Of a stretch of 64,000 nt of DNA, positions 9,005 through 16,683 are shown piece after piece (the stretch's first letter is position 1; every line of letters begins with the position of its first letter). The notes beneath the pieces are model-generated. The model saw only the letters and a program-made list of their open reading frames with translations. It was not told where the DNA came from and did no database searches. Origin of the DNA: Amycolatopsis australiensis (GTDB lineage Bacteria; Actinomycetota; Actinomycetes; Mycobacteriales; Pseudonocardiaceae); the NCBI RefSeq assembly GCF_900119165.1, contig NZ_FPJG01000006.1, positions 1,116,001-1,180,000 of the forward strand, read 5' to 3'. The position numbers and the translations under genes were made by a program.

Positions 9005-9706
9005 ATGTGGGTCGACGAGAGTGGCGGCAGCGACACCGACGCCTCCAGCCCGGACGCGATGACCGTCCACGTCGACGGTCAGGAGTACCAGGCCGAGGTC
9101 AACTACGACGTGAACGATGACGGGGTGAACGACACCGCGATCGTCGAGCACGACGACGGTTCGGCCCAGGCGTTCATCGACACGAACCACGACGGCGTGG
9201 CCGATCACTACGCCGTGCTGGACTCCACCGGGCACGTCGTCGAGCAAGCCGTCTACGACGAGGCCAGCGGTGAGTGGGTCGAGACCTCCGGGGGCGGGCA
9301 CGACGACTCGGGCGCGAGCGGTCACGAAGACAGCTCCGGCGGCCACATCCACGCGGACCTGCCCGACGGCGAGGTCGACGCCGGCGTCGCGACGATCGAC
9401 ACCGACCACGACGGGCACAACGACACGGTGATCGTCGAGACGAAGAGCGGTGGCACCATCGCCTTCACCGACAAGGACGGCGACGGCGAGGCGGACGTCG
9501 CGATCCAGACCGAAGCGGACGGCACGACCACGACGTTCGAGCACACCGGGCCCGGCCAGTGGACCGAAGTCTCCAGTGGACTGATGGACTCGGGGACCGG
9601 AAGCGACCCGGCGTCCGACGCCGCCTGGGGCGAGGCCGGCACGCAGACGCTGGAAGGCGTCGCGCGCATCGACTCCGGCACGGGACAGTGGATTTCGCCG
9701 AACTGA
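9005..9706 (+). CDS. acidic protein with DxDxDG calcium-loop-like repeats (DUF6802-like)
   Basis: A strongly acidic 233-residue protein, possibly of the family named DUF6802 (from memory, not checked). It has at least four EF-hand/thrombospondin-like loops: DVNDDGVND, DTNHDGVAD, DTDHDGHND and DKDGDGEAD. They occur in two pairs separated by a Gly/Ser/His-rich linker (GGGHDDSGASGHED). Each loop is followed by a short beta strand (TAIVE, HYAV, TVIVE, VAIQT). There is no signal peptide or membrane helix. A good ribosome site (GGGGGAAGG) precedes ATG 9005. It is the last gene after the dynamin pair and before a strong terminator. Calcium binding is an inference from the motif. Confidence 0.8.
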   Translation: MWVDESGGSDTDASSPDAMTVHVDGQEYQAEVNYDVNDDGVNDTAIVEHDDGSAQAFIDTNHDGVADHYAVLDSTGHVVEQAVYDEASGEWVETSGGGHDDSGASGHEDSSGGHIHADLPDGEVDAGVATIDTDHDGHNDTVIVETKSGGTIAFTDKDGDGEADVAIQTEADGTTTTFEHTGPGQWTEVSSGLMDSGTGSDPASDAAWGEAGTQTLEGVARIDSGTGQWISPN

Positions 9707-9726
9707 AGTGACTCACGTCATAGTTT

Positions 9727-9757
9727 GAAAGCCCGGGGCTCCAGCCTCGGGCTTTCT
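9727..9757 (+). terminator. rho-independent terminator after GTPase cluster
   Basis: The inverted repeat AAAGCCCGGGG (9728-9738) and CCTCGGGCTTT (9745-9755) forms an 11-bp stem with one G-U pair and a 6-nt loop, followed by TCTTC. It ends transcription of the 9005 gene. Confidence 0.85.
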
Positions 9758-9859
9758 TCATGTCTTCAATGAAAACGAGCAGGTCACAGTCGTGACGACG
9801 GCCACCGCAAGATTTTCGCCGAATACACCGATCCAGTGACCTCTGAATCGATTCCCTTA

Positions 9860-10059
9860 TCGTTCTTGTGAGAGAACCTACACGTCAGCTCTCGGTTACT
9901 TGCCAGTCATGCGGCTACTCTCAGGGAATCCCAAACCACGCACACCGGTTCGCCAGCCGGTGCGCGAAGCCATTCGGTCGCACGAGCTTGAGGGTCGCGC
10001 CGGAACAGCGTCGTTCCGGTGGGGGCCCTCTTTTGCGTTCTCGGAAGTCAGGAGTAGAG
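9860..10059 (+). promoter_or_regulatory. structured leader of pckG with internal terminator-like hairpin
   Basis: About 200 bp upstream of pckG carries two inverted repeats. The first pairs 9939-9948 with 9957-9964 (CGCACACCGG and CCGGTGCG). The second runs from 9990 to 10030: outer arms GAGGG/CCCTC, inner arms CCGGAAC/GTTCCGG, followed immediately by TTTT at 10031-10034. The latter has the form of an intrinsic terminator before the gene it would precede, so conditional attenuation or a short leader RNA is plausible. No known riboswitch class was recognised. The stretch 9758-9860 shows nothing else. Confidence 0.5.
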
Positions 10060-11883
10060 ATGACCGCAGTCGCCATCCCCGGGCTGGACACCGCGCCGAC
10101 GACGCACAGTGGCGTGCTGTCCTTCGTCCGGGAGGTCGCCGAGCTGACCACCCCGGACCGCGTGGTGTGGGTCGACGGGTCCGACGAAGAAGCCGCCCGG
10201 ATCAACCAGGAGCTGGTCGAGGCCGGCACGTTCGTGCAGCTCAAGTCGAAGCCAAACTCCTTCTGGGCCACTTCCGACCCAGGCGACGTCGCTCGCGTCG
10301 AAGACCGCACCTTCATCTGTTCCGAGCGGCCCGAGGACGCCGGTCCGACCAACAACTGGATGGACCCGGCCGAGATGAAGGCCACCATGACCGAGCTGTT
10401 CCGCGGCTCGATGCGTGGCCGCACGATGTACGTCATCCCGTTCTGCATGGGCCCGCTCGGCGACGAGAATCCCAAGCTGGGTATCGAAATCACCGATTTC
10501 GCCTACGTCGTCGCTTCCATGCGCGTGATGACGCGCGCCGGCCAGGCCGCGCTGGACAAGTTCATCGCGCCCGACGGCACCGAGCGCGAATTCGTCCCCG
10601 CCCTGCACTCCGTCGGCAAGCCGCTGGAGCCGGGCGAGAAGGACGTTCCCTGGCCCTGCAACGAAACCAAGTACATTTCGCACTTCCCCGAGGAGCGCGC
10701 GATCTGGAGCTACGGCTCGGGTTACGGCGGCAACTCCTTGCTGGGCAAGAAGTGCTACTCGCTGCGCATCGCCTCGGTGATGGCCCGTGACGAGGGCTGG
10801 CTCGCCGAGCACATGCTGATCCTCAAGCTGATCTCGCCCGAGGACAAGGTGCACTACGTCGCCGCCGCGTTCCCGAGCGCCTGCGGCAAGACGAACCTCG
10901 CCATGCTGCAGCCGACCATCCCCGGCTGGCGCGCCGAGACCCTCGGCGACGACATCGCGTGGATGCGCTTCGGCGAGGACGGCCGCCTGTACGCGGTCAA
11001 CCCGGAGTTCGGCTTCTTCGGCGTCGCGCCGGGCACCGACTGGCACACCAACCCGAACGCGATGCGCACGATCGAGAAGGGCAACACGGTCTTCACGAAC
11101 GTCGCCCTGACCGACGACGGCGACGTGTGGTGGGAAGGCATGGAGAACAAGCCGGCCCACGCGACGTCGTGGAAGCACCAGGACTGGACGCCGGACTCCG
11201 AGGAGAAGGCGGCCCACCCGAACTCGCGCTACTGCACGCCGATGTCGCAGTGCCCGATCCTGGCGCCCGAGTGGGACGACCCGAAGGGCGTGCCGATCTC
11301 GGCGATCCTGTTCGGCGGCCGCCGCAAGACGACGGTGCCGCTGGTGAACGAGGCCCGCGACTGGCAGCACGGCGTGTTCATGGGCGCCACGATGTCGTCG
11401 GAAACCACCGCTGCCGCGGCCGGCGCGGTCGGCAACGTGCGCCGCGACCCGATGGCGATGCTGCCGTTCCTCGGCTACCACGCCGGTGACTACTTCAAGC
11501 ACTGGCTGAACCTGGGCAAGAACGCCGACGCGAACAAGCTGCCGAAGATCTTCTACGTCAACTGGTTCCGCCGCGGCGACGACGGCCGGTTCCTGTGGCC
11601 GGGCTTCGGCGAGAACTCGCGCATCCTGAAGTGGGTCGTCGAGCGGGTCGAGGGCCGCGGCAACGCCGTCGAGACGCCGATCGGCTTCGTGCCGCGCGCC
11701 GAGGACCTCGACACCGAGGGCCTGACCGAGCCGATCGAGGACATCCAGGCCGCCCTCGACGTCAAGCCCGAGGAGTGGCGCGAGGAGATCCCGCTGATCG
11801 AGGAGTGGTTCGAGAAGATCGGCGACAAGGTCCCAGCGTCGCTGCGTGACGAGCTCGACGCGCTGGCTCAGCGCCTGGGCTAG
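10060..11883 (+). CDS. pckG: phosphoenolpyruvate carboxykinase (GTP)
   Basis: GTP-dependent PEPCK (oxaloacetate + GTP to PEP + GDP + CO2), the committed step of gluconeogenesis, cytoplasmic. The 607 residues fit the family length. The kinase-specific P-loop [13 protein letters not shown] is at about 269-281, preceded by the substrate-binding region [20 protein letters not shown]; the family-typical [11 protein letters not shown] and FPLxW-type regions are present. ATG 10060 is chosen because AGGAG lies 5-10 bp upstream and [10 protein letters not shown] begins the conserved region. An in-frame upstream extension to 9868 would run through the leader hairpin and is not credible. A terminator follows directly. 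Confidence 0.97.
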   Translation: MTAVAIPGLDTAPTTHSGVLSFVREVAELTTPDRVVWVDGSDEEAARINQELVEAGTFVQLKSKPNSFWATSDPGDVARVEDRTFICSERPEDAGPTNNWMDPAEMKATMTELFRGSMRGRTMYVIPFCMGPLGDENPKLGIEITDFAYVVASMRVMTRAGQAALDKFIAPDGTEREFVPALHSVGKPLEPGEKDVPWPCNETKYISHFPEERAIWSYGSGYGGNSLLGKKCYSLRIASVMARDEGWLAEHMLILKLISPEDKVHYVAAAFPSACGKTNLAMLQPTIPGWRAETLGDDIAWMRFGEDGRLYAVNPEFGFFGVAPGTDWHTNPNAMRTIEKGNTVFTNVALTDDGDVWWEGMENKPAHATSWKHQDWTPDSEEKAAHPNSRYCTPMSQCPILAPEWDDPKGVPISAILFGGRRKTTVPLVNEARDWQHGVFMGATMSSETTAAAAGAVGNVRRDPMAMLPFLGYHAGDYFKHWLNLGKNADANKLPKIFYVNWFRRGDDGRFLWPGFGENSRILKWVVERVEGRGNAVETPIGFVPRAEDLDTEGLTEPIEDIQAALDVKPEEWREEIPLIEEWFEKIGDKVPASLRDELDALAQRLG

Positions 11884-11895
11884 TCACCCCTGAAC

Positions 11896-11942
11896 AGAAG
11901 GGGACGGCTCCCGGCCGCATCCGGGAGCCGTCCCCTTCTTCC
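11896..11942 (+). terminator. rho-independent terminator after pckG
   Basis: A perfect 17-bp stem, AAGGGGACGGCTCCCGG at 11898-11914 with its complement at 11921-11937 and a 6-nt loop, followed by a pyrimidine-rich CTTCCATTTCC. It separates pckG from the oxidoreductase genes. Confidence 0.92.
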
Positions 11943-11964
11943 ATTTCCGGGTAGTTTCGCGGCC

Positions 11965-12807
11965 ATGAGACCGTTCCGGTTCGGTGTGGCGTTGGTGGCG
12001 CCCGGCTCGCGCGCCGAGTGGGTGGCGAAGTGCCGGAAAGCCGAAGACCTCGGTTACGACGTCGTCGGGGTGGTCGACCACCTCGGGCGGGTCGCGCCGG
12101 TGCCCGCGCTGCTGCTGGCCGCCGAGGCCACCGAACGCGTCCGGCTCAATACCTTCGTGCTGAACGCGAGCTTCCACAACCCGGTGCTTCTCGCCCGCGA
12201 CCTCACCGGGCTCGACGAGTTCACCGGCGGCCGGCTCGAGATCGGGCTCGGCGCCGGGTACGTCCGGGCGGAGTTCGAGGCCGCCGGCATCGAGTGGGGC
12301 ACGCCGGGGCAGCGATTCGCGCGGCTCGTCCGCGCGGTCAGCGAAATCGAGCGCGCGTACGAGGGCCGTCCCCGGCCGCCGCTGCTGCTCGGCGGCCGCG
12401 GTGACCGCGTGCTGGCCTTCGCCGCCGAGCACGCCGACACCATCGCCTTCACCGGCACCGCACCCGGCGCCGCCGAAGGACCGCTGGCCCTGGCCGGGCC
12501 CGCCGCGCTCGCCGAGCGCGTCGATTTCGTGAAGCGGGCGCTCGGCGGCCGTGACGCCGAGCTCAACCTGCTGATCCACTTCGTCCGGGTCACCGGTGGA
12601 CGGCGGGCCGCGCTGGAAACGGCCCATCGGCTCGTGCCGCACCTGGGTGCCGGCGAGCTGGCCGAGCTGCCGACGGTGGTCGTCGGGTCGGCGCAGGAGT
12701 GCGCCGACCAGTTGCGGCGCACCCGCGAGACGCTCGGTGTCAGCTACTTCACGGTCATCGAAGAGGACCTGGAGCGCCTGGCGCCGGTGATCGACAGCCT
12801 CCACTGA
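11965..12807 (+). CDS. LLM class F420-dependent oxidoreductase
   Basis: A luciferase-like monooxygenase fold (TIM barrel) protein of 280 residues, of the actinobacterial class that uses F420 or flavin. Typical elements are WVAKCRKAEDLGYD near the N-terminus, the strand RLNTFVLNA, GRLEIGLGAGYVRAEFEAAG, and LLLGGRGDRVLAFAAEHAD in the second half. It is close in sequence to the next gene, which begins 13 bp downstream, so the two are tandem duplicates and probably co-transcribed. The substrate is unknown. F420 use is family knowledge, not visible here. Confidence 0.87.
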   Translation: MRPFRFGVALVAPGSRAEWVAKCRKAEDLGYDVVGVVDHLGRVAPVPALLLAAEATERVRLNTFVLNASFHNPVLLARDLTGLDEFTGGRLEIGLGAGYVRAEFEAAGIEWGTPGQRFARLVRAVSEIERAYEGRPRPPLLLGGRGDRVLAFAAEHADTIAFTGTAPGAAEGPLALAGPAALAERVDFVKRALGGRDAELNLLIHFVRVTGGRRAALETAHRLVPHLGAGELAELPTVVVGSAQECADQLRRTRETLGVSYFTVIEEDLERLAPVIDSLH

Positions 12808-12820
12808 GTACCTTGTCGGT

Positions 12821-13696
12821 ATGACGGGGGATTTCCGCTTCGGCGTCAACATGACCGTGCCGGACAGCCGGGCCGCGTGGGTGGCGAAGTGCCGCCAGGT
12901 CGAGGACCTCGGCTACGACGTGCTCTCGGCCGCCGACCACCTCGGCATGGCGCCGCCGTTTCCCGCGCTGGTGCTCGCCGGCGAGGTCACCGAGCGGGTC
13001 AAGCTCAACACGTTCGTGCTCAACGCGCCGTTCTACAACCCCGTGCTGCTCGCCCGCGAGGTCACCGGCACCGACCAGTTCACCGACGGGCGCTTGGAGC
13101 TGGGCCTCGGCGCCGGCTACGTCAAGGCGGAGTTCGAGGCCGCGGGGATGCCGTTCCCGTCCGCGCGCGAGCGTGTCGACCACCTCGAGCGGACGATCCT
13201 CGAACTGAAGCGGCTGTACGCGGACCCGGAGCACAAGCCCGCGCCGGTCCGTCCCGAAGGGCCGCCGCTGCTGCTCGGCGGCCGCGGTGACCGGATCCTG
13301 ACCCTCGCCGCCCAGCACGCCGACACCATCGGCTTCACCGGCACGGCCAAGACGCCGGACGGCGCCGCCCTCGCCCCGGCGACGGCCGAGGACATCGAGG
13401 AGCGCGTCAGCTTCGTCCGGTCGAAGCTCCGCGGCCGCGACGCCGAGTTCAACCTGCTCGTGCACTTCGTGAAGGTCACCGAAGACCGCAAGGCCGCGCT
13501 CGAGGAGTTCGTGGACGCCTTCCAGGGCCGGATGACCGTCGACCAGCTCGCCGAGCTGCCGACCGTGCTGACCGGCAAGCCCGCCGAGGTCGCGGAGCAG
13601 ATCCGGGCGCACCGCGAGCGTTTCGGCCTGACGTACTTCACCGTCTTGGAGCACAACATGGAGCAGTTCGCGCCGGTCCTCGAGCACCTCCGGTGA
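12821..13696 (+). CDS. LLM class F420-dependent oxidoreductase, tandem paralogue
   Basis: A 291-residue paralogue of the preceding gene, sharing KLNTFVLNA, NPVLLAREVTG, GRLELGLGAGYVKAEFEAAG and GGRGDRILTLAAQHAD. It differs by an insert around 130-150 (LKRLYADPEHKPAPVRPEG) that the first copy lacks. Its stop overlaps the GTG of the ABC ATPase gene by 4 bp, linking it to the transporter genes. This may reflect only compact gene packing. Confidence 0.87.
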   Translation: MTGDFRFGVNMTVPDSRAAWVAKCRQVEDLGYDVLSAADHLGMAPPFPALVLAGEVTERVKLNTFVLNAPFYNPVLLAREVTGTDQFTDGRLELGLGAGYVKAEFEAAGMPFPSARERVDHLERTILELKRLYADPEHKPAPVRPEGPPLLLGGRGDRILTLAAQHADTIGFTGTAKTPDGAALAPATAEDIEERVSFVRSKLRGRDAEFNLLVHFVKVTEDRKAALEEFVDAFQGRMTVDQLAELPTVLTGKPAEVAEQIRAHRERFGLTYFTVLEHNMEQFAPVLEHLR

Positions 13697-14298
13697 TCGA
13701 CGCGCGGGCGATCGGTGTCCGGGCCGGCGAGCACTGGCTGTTCGACGACCTGGACTTCTCCGTCGACCCCGGCGAGTGCGCCGCGATCGTCGGGCCGAAC
13801 GGAGCCGGCAAGTCGACCTTGCTGCGCTGCTTCTACGGCATGCAGAAGCCGCAGCGCGGCCGCGTGCTGGTGGACGGGAAGGCCCCGGACGAGCGGGACG
13901 TCGAGTTCCGCCGCAAGGTGTCGGTGCTGTTCGACGACTCCGACTTCTTCGCCGAGCTGACCCCGTTGCAGCACCTGGAACTGCTGTCCGGTTCGTTCGG
14001 CGTGGACCTCGGCGAGCACGAGGAGCTGCTGCGTGACGCGGGCTTGGGCGAACGCGCGCGCGTCACGGCCGGGCACTTCTCGGCGGGCCAGCGCCGCCGG
14101 CTGCTCCTGCTCGGCGTCACCGCGCGGCCGCACCGGCTGCTGCTGCTCGACGAGCCCGAGCGCGCGCTGGACACTGCGGGCAAGGAGTGGCTGACCGAGG
14201 TGATCGCCCGGTCGACGGCGGCCGGCGCGGCGGTCGTGGTGGCCACGCACCACCCGCCGCTGCTCGAAGCCGCCGACAGCGTGCTCGAACTGTTCTGA
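13693..14298 (+). CDS. ABC transporter ATP-binding protein
   Basis: A 201-residue ABC ATPase. Walker A is GPNGAGKST (34-42), the signature is FSAGQ (129-133, variant of LSGGQ), Walker B is LLLLDEPE (149-156), and the switch His is in VVVATHH. It is compact, like export-type or CcmA-like subunits. The GTG start overlaps the upstream oxidoreductase, and the stop shares one base with the ATG of the membrane protein that is its likely permease partner. The cargo is unknown. Confidence 0.9.
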   Translation: MIDARAIGVRAGEHWLFDDLDFSVDPGECAAIVGPNGAGKSTLLRCFYGMQKPQRGRVLVDGKAPDERDVEFRRKVSVLFDDSDFFAELTPLQHLELLSGSFGVDLGEHEELLRDAGLGERARVTAGHFSAGQRRRLLLLGVTARPHRLLLLDEPERALDTAGKEWLTEVIARSTAAGAAVVVATHHPPLLEAADSVLELF

Positions 14299-15638
14299 TG
14301 ACGCAGCGGCGCAAGGTGCCTCGGTCGAGGGCGGCGGTGGGGGCGAGGGTGGAGGCAAGAGTGGAGGCGCTGCCGCGCCGGATGCGGATCCCGGGCCGCA
14401 AGCGGTTCGGCGGGATCTTCAGCGGCGACACGGCTTCGTTCGTCTTCCTCTTCGGCTTCGGCTTCCTGTTCACGGCGTTCTTCCACGTCGACGGGTGGCG
14501 TCAGGCGGTCTACGGCTCGGCGGACGTCGACTTCCCGGCCGTGCTCGGGCTGCTCACGCTCTGCTGCGCGGTGGGCTGGCGCGGCCTGCTGCGCCGCGGG
14601 TTCGCCTGGGTCGAGCCGGCCGAGCTGACCTGGCTGGACTTCGCCCCGGCCGACCGCGGCCGCGTCGTCACACTGCGGCTGCTCGGCGCCTGGACCGGCG
14701 TCGTGGCGGTGACCGGCTACCTGACCGCGTTGATGCTCGCCGTCGGCGGGGCCGGGCTCGACCAGTGGCGGGCGGGCATCGCCGTCGTCGCCGCTTCCGC
14801 GGTGGCGGCGTTCGCGTCGGCCAGGCGGACGGCGCTGCGGTTCGAGGCGGCCGTCCCGCTGGTGCTGGCGGGTTTCGGGCTGGTCGTCGCCGCTTTCCGG
14901 CTCGGCCCGGTGACCGTCCAGTTCGCCGCCGCGGGCGTGCTCGTGGCGGCGCTGCCGCTGGCGTTGGGCGGCGAGCCGGTCTCGCGCGCGGGCCGGTCGG
15001 TGCTGGTCGCCGGGTGGGCTGGCCGGGTGCTGCGCTCGGTGGCCGTGACGTTCCTCGACCCGATGATGCTGCTGCCGCCGTCGGCGCCGGTCGGCCGGTT
15101 CTCGCTGCGCCGCCCGACGCCGCTTCGGCTCGCCGTGGCGGGCACGCTCGGCCGGTCGCGGTACGCGGGCGCGGCCGTGCTCGTCGGCGTCGCGGTCGTC
15201 GTCGCGCACATCGCGTTGCCGACCGTGCCGGGTGCGGTGCTGGTCGGCATCGGCGCGTACGTCGCGTTGACGCCGTTCGGCGCCGGGCTCGGGGAGCTGT
15301 GGCGCAACCCGGGCCGTCGCCGGTGGCTGGGCTCGGCGAACCGCGAACTCGTGCTGACCCACGGCCTGGTGCTGGCGGCGGTGGGCTTGCTGTGGGCGGC
15401 ACTGCTGGCCGTGGTCACCCTCGCGGGTGGGACGTCGTTCGGCTCGGGCGCGTGGCTCGCGGTGCCGCTGTCGGTGCTGTCGATCTTGCGCACGGTCACG
15501 CGGACCGCCGTTGACTACGCGAATCCCGGTTTCGTCGACACCCCGGTCGGGCCGATGCCCGCCAACCTCACCCGGCAGCTCTTCCGCGGGCTCGACCTCC
15601 AGGTCGTCGGCATGGTGGTGCTCTCCGCCGCCGTTTGA
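14298..15638 (+). CDS. polytopic membrane protein, putative ABC permease partner (DUF6297-like)
   Basis: A 446-residue integral membrane protein with about ten hydrophobic segments after a basic N-terminus (first helix about 47-67). The linker between the halves contains DPMMLLPPSAPVG, a feature I associate with actinobacterial DUF6297 proteins that accompany small ABC ATPases. It is translationally coupled to the ATPase gene (TGATG). It probably forms the membrane part of an exporter with unknown substrate. An open frame starting upstream at 14187 is an artefact of overlap with the ATPase gene. Confidence 0.8.
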   Translation: MTQRRKVPRSRAAVGARVEARVEALPRRMRIPGRKRFGGIFSGDTASFVFLFGFGFLFTAFFHVDGWRQAVYGSADVDFPAVLGLLTLCCAVGWRGLLRRGFAWVEPAELTWLDFAPADRGRVVTLRLLGAWTGVVAVTGYLTALMLAVGGAGLDQWRAGIAVVAASAVAAFASARRTALRFEAAVPLVLAGFGLVVAAFRLGPVTVQFAAAGVLVAALPLALGGEPVSRAGRSVLVAGWAGRVLRSVAVTFLDPMMLLPPSAPVGRFSLRRPTPLRLAVAGTLGRSRYAGAAVLVGVAVVVAHIALPTVPGAVLVGIGAYVALTPFGAGLGELWRNPGRRRWLGSANRELVLTHGLVLAAVGLLWAALLAVVTLAGGTSFGSGAWLAVPLSVLSILRTVTRTAVDYANPGFVDTPVGPMPANLTRQLFRGLDLQVVGMVVLSAAV

Positions 15639-15668
15639 CCTACGCTCGTTGCGACGAAGGGAGCAGTC

Positions 15669-16250
15669 GTGGGCGGCGGACACGCACCGGGCGTCGGGCG
15701 GAGGGCGACCAGCGAGTTCCCGCCCGGCTGGAGCAACGAGCAGATCATCTCGGTGGTCAAGGACGTCGCCAACGACCCGAGCGAGGCCCGGCGGCAGCAG
15801 AAGAACGGCCGCTGGCGGTGTGCCGGCGAGCGGTTCAACGTGCACCTGATCGTGCTGGTCGAGGAGAACGGCCACGTGCACACGGCCTACCCGGTCGCGG
15901 GCCCCGGCGTGGTCCGGAACCCGGACGCCGCGCGCGACCCGGCCAACCCGACGGTCGCCGACCTCAAGGACAACCGGATCAGCTTCTTCGCCGACAGCGT
16001 GCTCACCATGCTCGGCAACCGGCTGTCCCCGGAGGACTACACCCACTACCGCACGCTGCTGTGGTCGGGCGAGTGGGAGGAGTTGGCCGACGTCCTGGCC
16101 GCGCACGCGGTCAAGGTGAACCTGCGCTTCTCGGCCGACGAGCTGTCCGACTTCGAGAAGCTGCTCAACAGCTACGAGCTGCCGGTGCCGCGCTGCGCGT
16201 TCCTCAACGACCGCGAGCACATCCTCAAGCAGCTGCGCAGCGCCGGCTAG
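15669..16250 (+). CDS. EndoU-like ribonuclease domain fused to MafI-like immunity domain
   Basis: A 193-residue protein with two recognisable halves. Residues 2-80 match the core of bacterial EndoU toxin domains: GGGH, then FPPGWSNEQIISVVKDVANDP, a Lys about 45 in QQKNGRW, and the terminal strand VHTAYPV. Residues about 103-175 resemble MafI-type immunity proteins (RLSPEDY...LLWSGEWEELADVLAAH). The first catalytic His expected before GGGH is missing, because the GTG start (15669; ribosome site AAGGGAG) begins at that point. There is no secretion or delivery domain. It may be a catalytically crippled toxin-immunity fusion. The gene ends in a 4-bp convergent overlap with the next gene. Confidence 0.7.
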   Translation: MGGGHAPGVGRRATSEFPPGWSNEQIISVVKDVANDPSEARRQQKNGRWRCAGERFNVHLIVLVEENGHVHTAYPVAGPGVVRNPDAARDPANPTVADLKDNRISFFADSVLTMLGNRLSPEDYTHYRTLLWSGEWEELADVLAAHAVKVNLRFSADELSDFEKLLNSYELPVPRCAFLNDREHILKQLRSAG

Positions 16251-16519
16251 CTCGCCGCGGGAAGCGGTGGTGACGCGGCGGGGGCGACGGCCGCGCGCAG
16301 CTCGTCGAGCGGCAGCCCGACGGCGTCCGCGATGGCCGTGACCGTGAAGAACGCCGGTGTCGGGATGCGGCCGGTCTCGATCTTCCGGAGTGTCTCCACG
16401 GAAATCCCGGCCTCGGCGGCGACGTCGGCCATGCTCCGGCCGGCCCGCGCCGCCCGCAGCGCCTGGCCGAGGCGTTCGCCCCGTTCGCGCTCTTCTTCCG
16501 TCAGCGGCACCCGCACCAT
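16247..16519 (-). CDS. Xre-family helix-turn-helix regulator
   Basis: A 90-residue DNA-binding protein with an HTH_3 domain at about residues 16-68 (MADVAAEAGISVETLRKIETGRIP). ATG 16519 is chosen because a TATTATTATT stretch lies just upstream and would give a leaderless or nearly leaderless transcript. The longer frame to 16669 would read through a terminator and an inverted repeat. It is convergent with the EndoU-like gene and shares the CTAG palindrome 16247-16250 as both stop codons. Confidence 0.85.
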   Translation of the reverse strand: MVRVPLTEEERERGERLGQALRAARAGRSMADVAAEAGISVETLRKIETGRIPTPAFFTVTAIADAVGLPLDELRAAVAPAASPPLPAAS

Positions 16520-16536
16520 GGTGCCAATAATAATAC
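16520..16536 (-). promoter_or_regulatory. -10-like AT tract giving a near-leaderless transcript
   Basis: On the minus strand TATTATTATT (16535-16526) stands 6-7 nt before the ATG at 16519 in otherwise GC-rich DNA. A TATTAT hexamer at 16532-16527 would place transcription start at or next to the start codon. No -35 was identified. Confidence 0.5.
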
Positions 16537-16588
16537 CGCGAAGCGAAGCGGCACCGTTGAGGGTGACAGTGGGCATCGGAGGAACACC

Positions 16589-16635
16589 AGAGTTGTCCAC
16601 TGCCTGTGGACAACTCTGTGCACAGGTGTGGAAAA
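16589..16635. promoter_or_regulatory. inverted repeat with DnaA-box-like sequences
   Basis: A perfect 12-bp inverted repeat, AGAGTTGTCCAC (16589-16600) and GTGGACAACTCT (16606-16617). It contains TTGTCCACT (16593-16601, plus) and TTGTCCACA (minus, 16605-16613). A further TTTTCCACA lies on the minus strand at 16627-16635. TTGTCCACA is the preferred actinobacterial DnaA box. Whether DnaA binds is untested. Confidence 0.45.
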
Positions 16636-16663
16636 GCCCCGCCGAACGCCCGTTCGGCGGGGC
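16632..16663 (-). terminator. rho-independent terminator after S33 peptidase gene
   Basis: A perfect 13-bp stem (GCCCCGCCGAACG at 16636-16648 with its complement at 16651-16663) and a 2-nt loop. On the minus strand it is followed by TTTT, so it terminates the peptidase transcript from 18303. Confidence 0.88.
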
Positions 16664-16683
16664 CTCCACTACACCTTGTGGTG

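Noticed and set aside
9868..10059. 64-codon in-frame N-terminal extension of PEPCK
   Set aside because: It runs through a terminator-like hairpin, lacks similarity to PEPCK N-termini, and a good ribosome site precedes ATG 10060.
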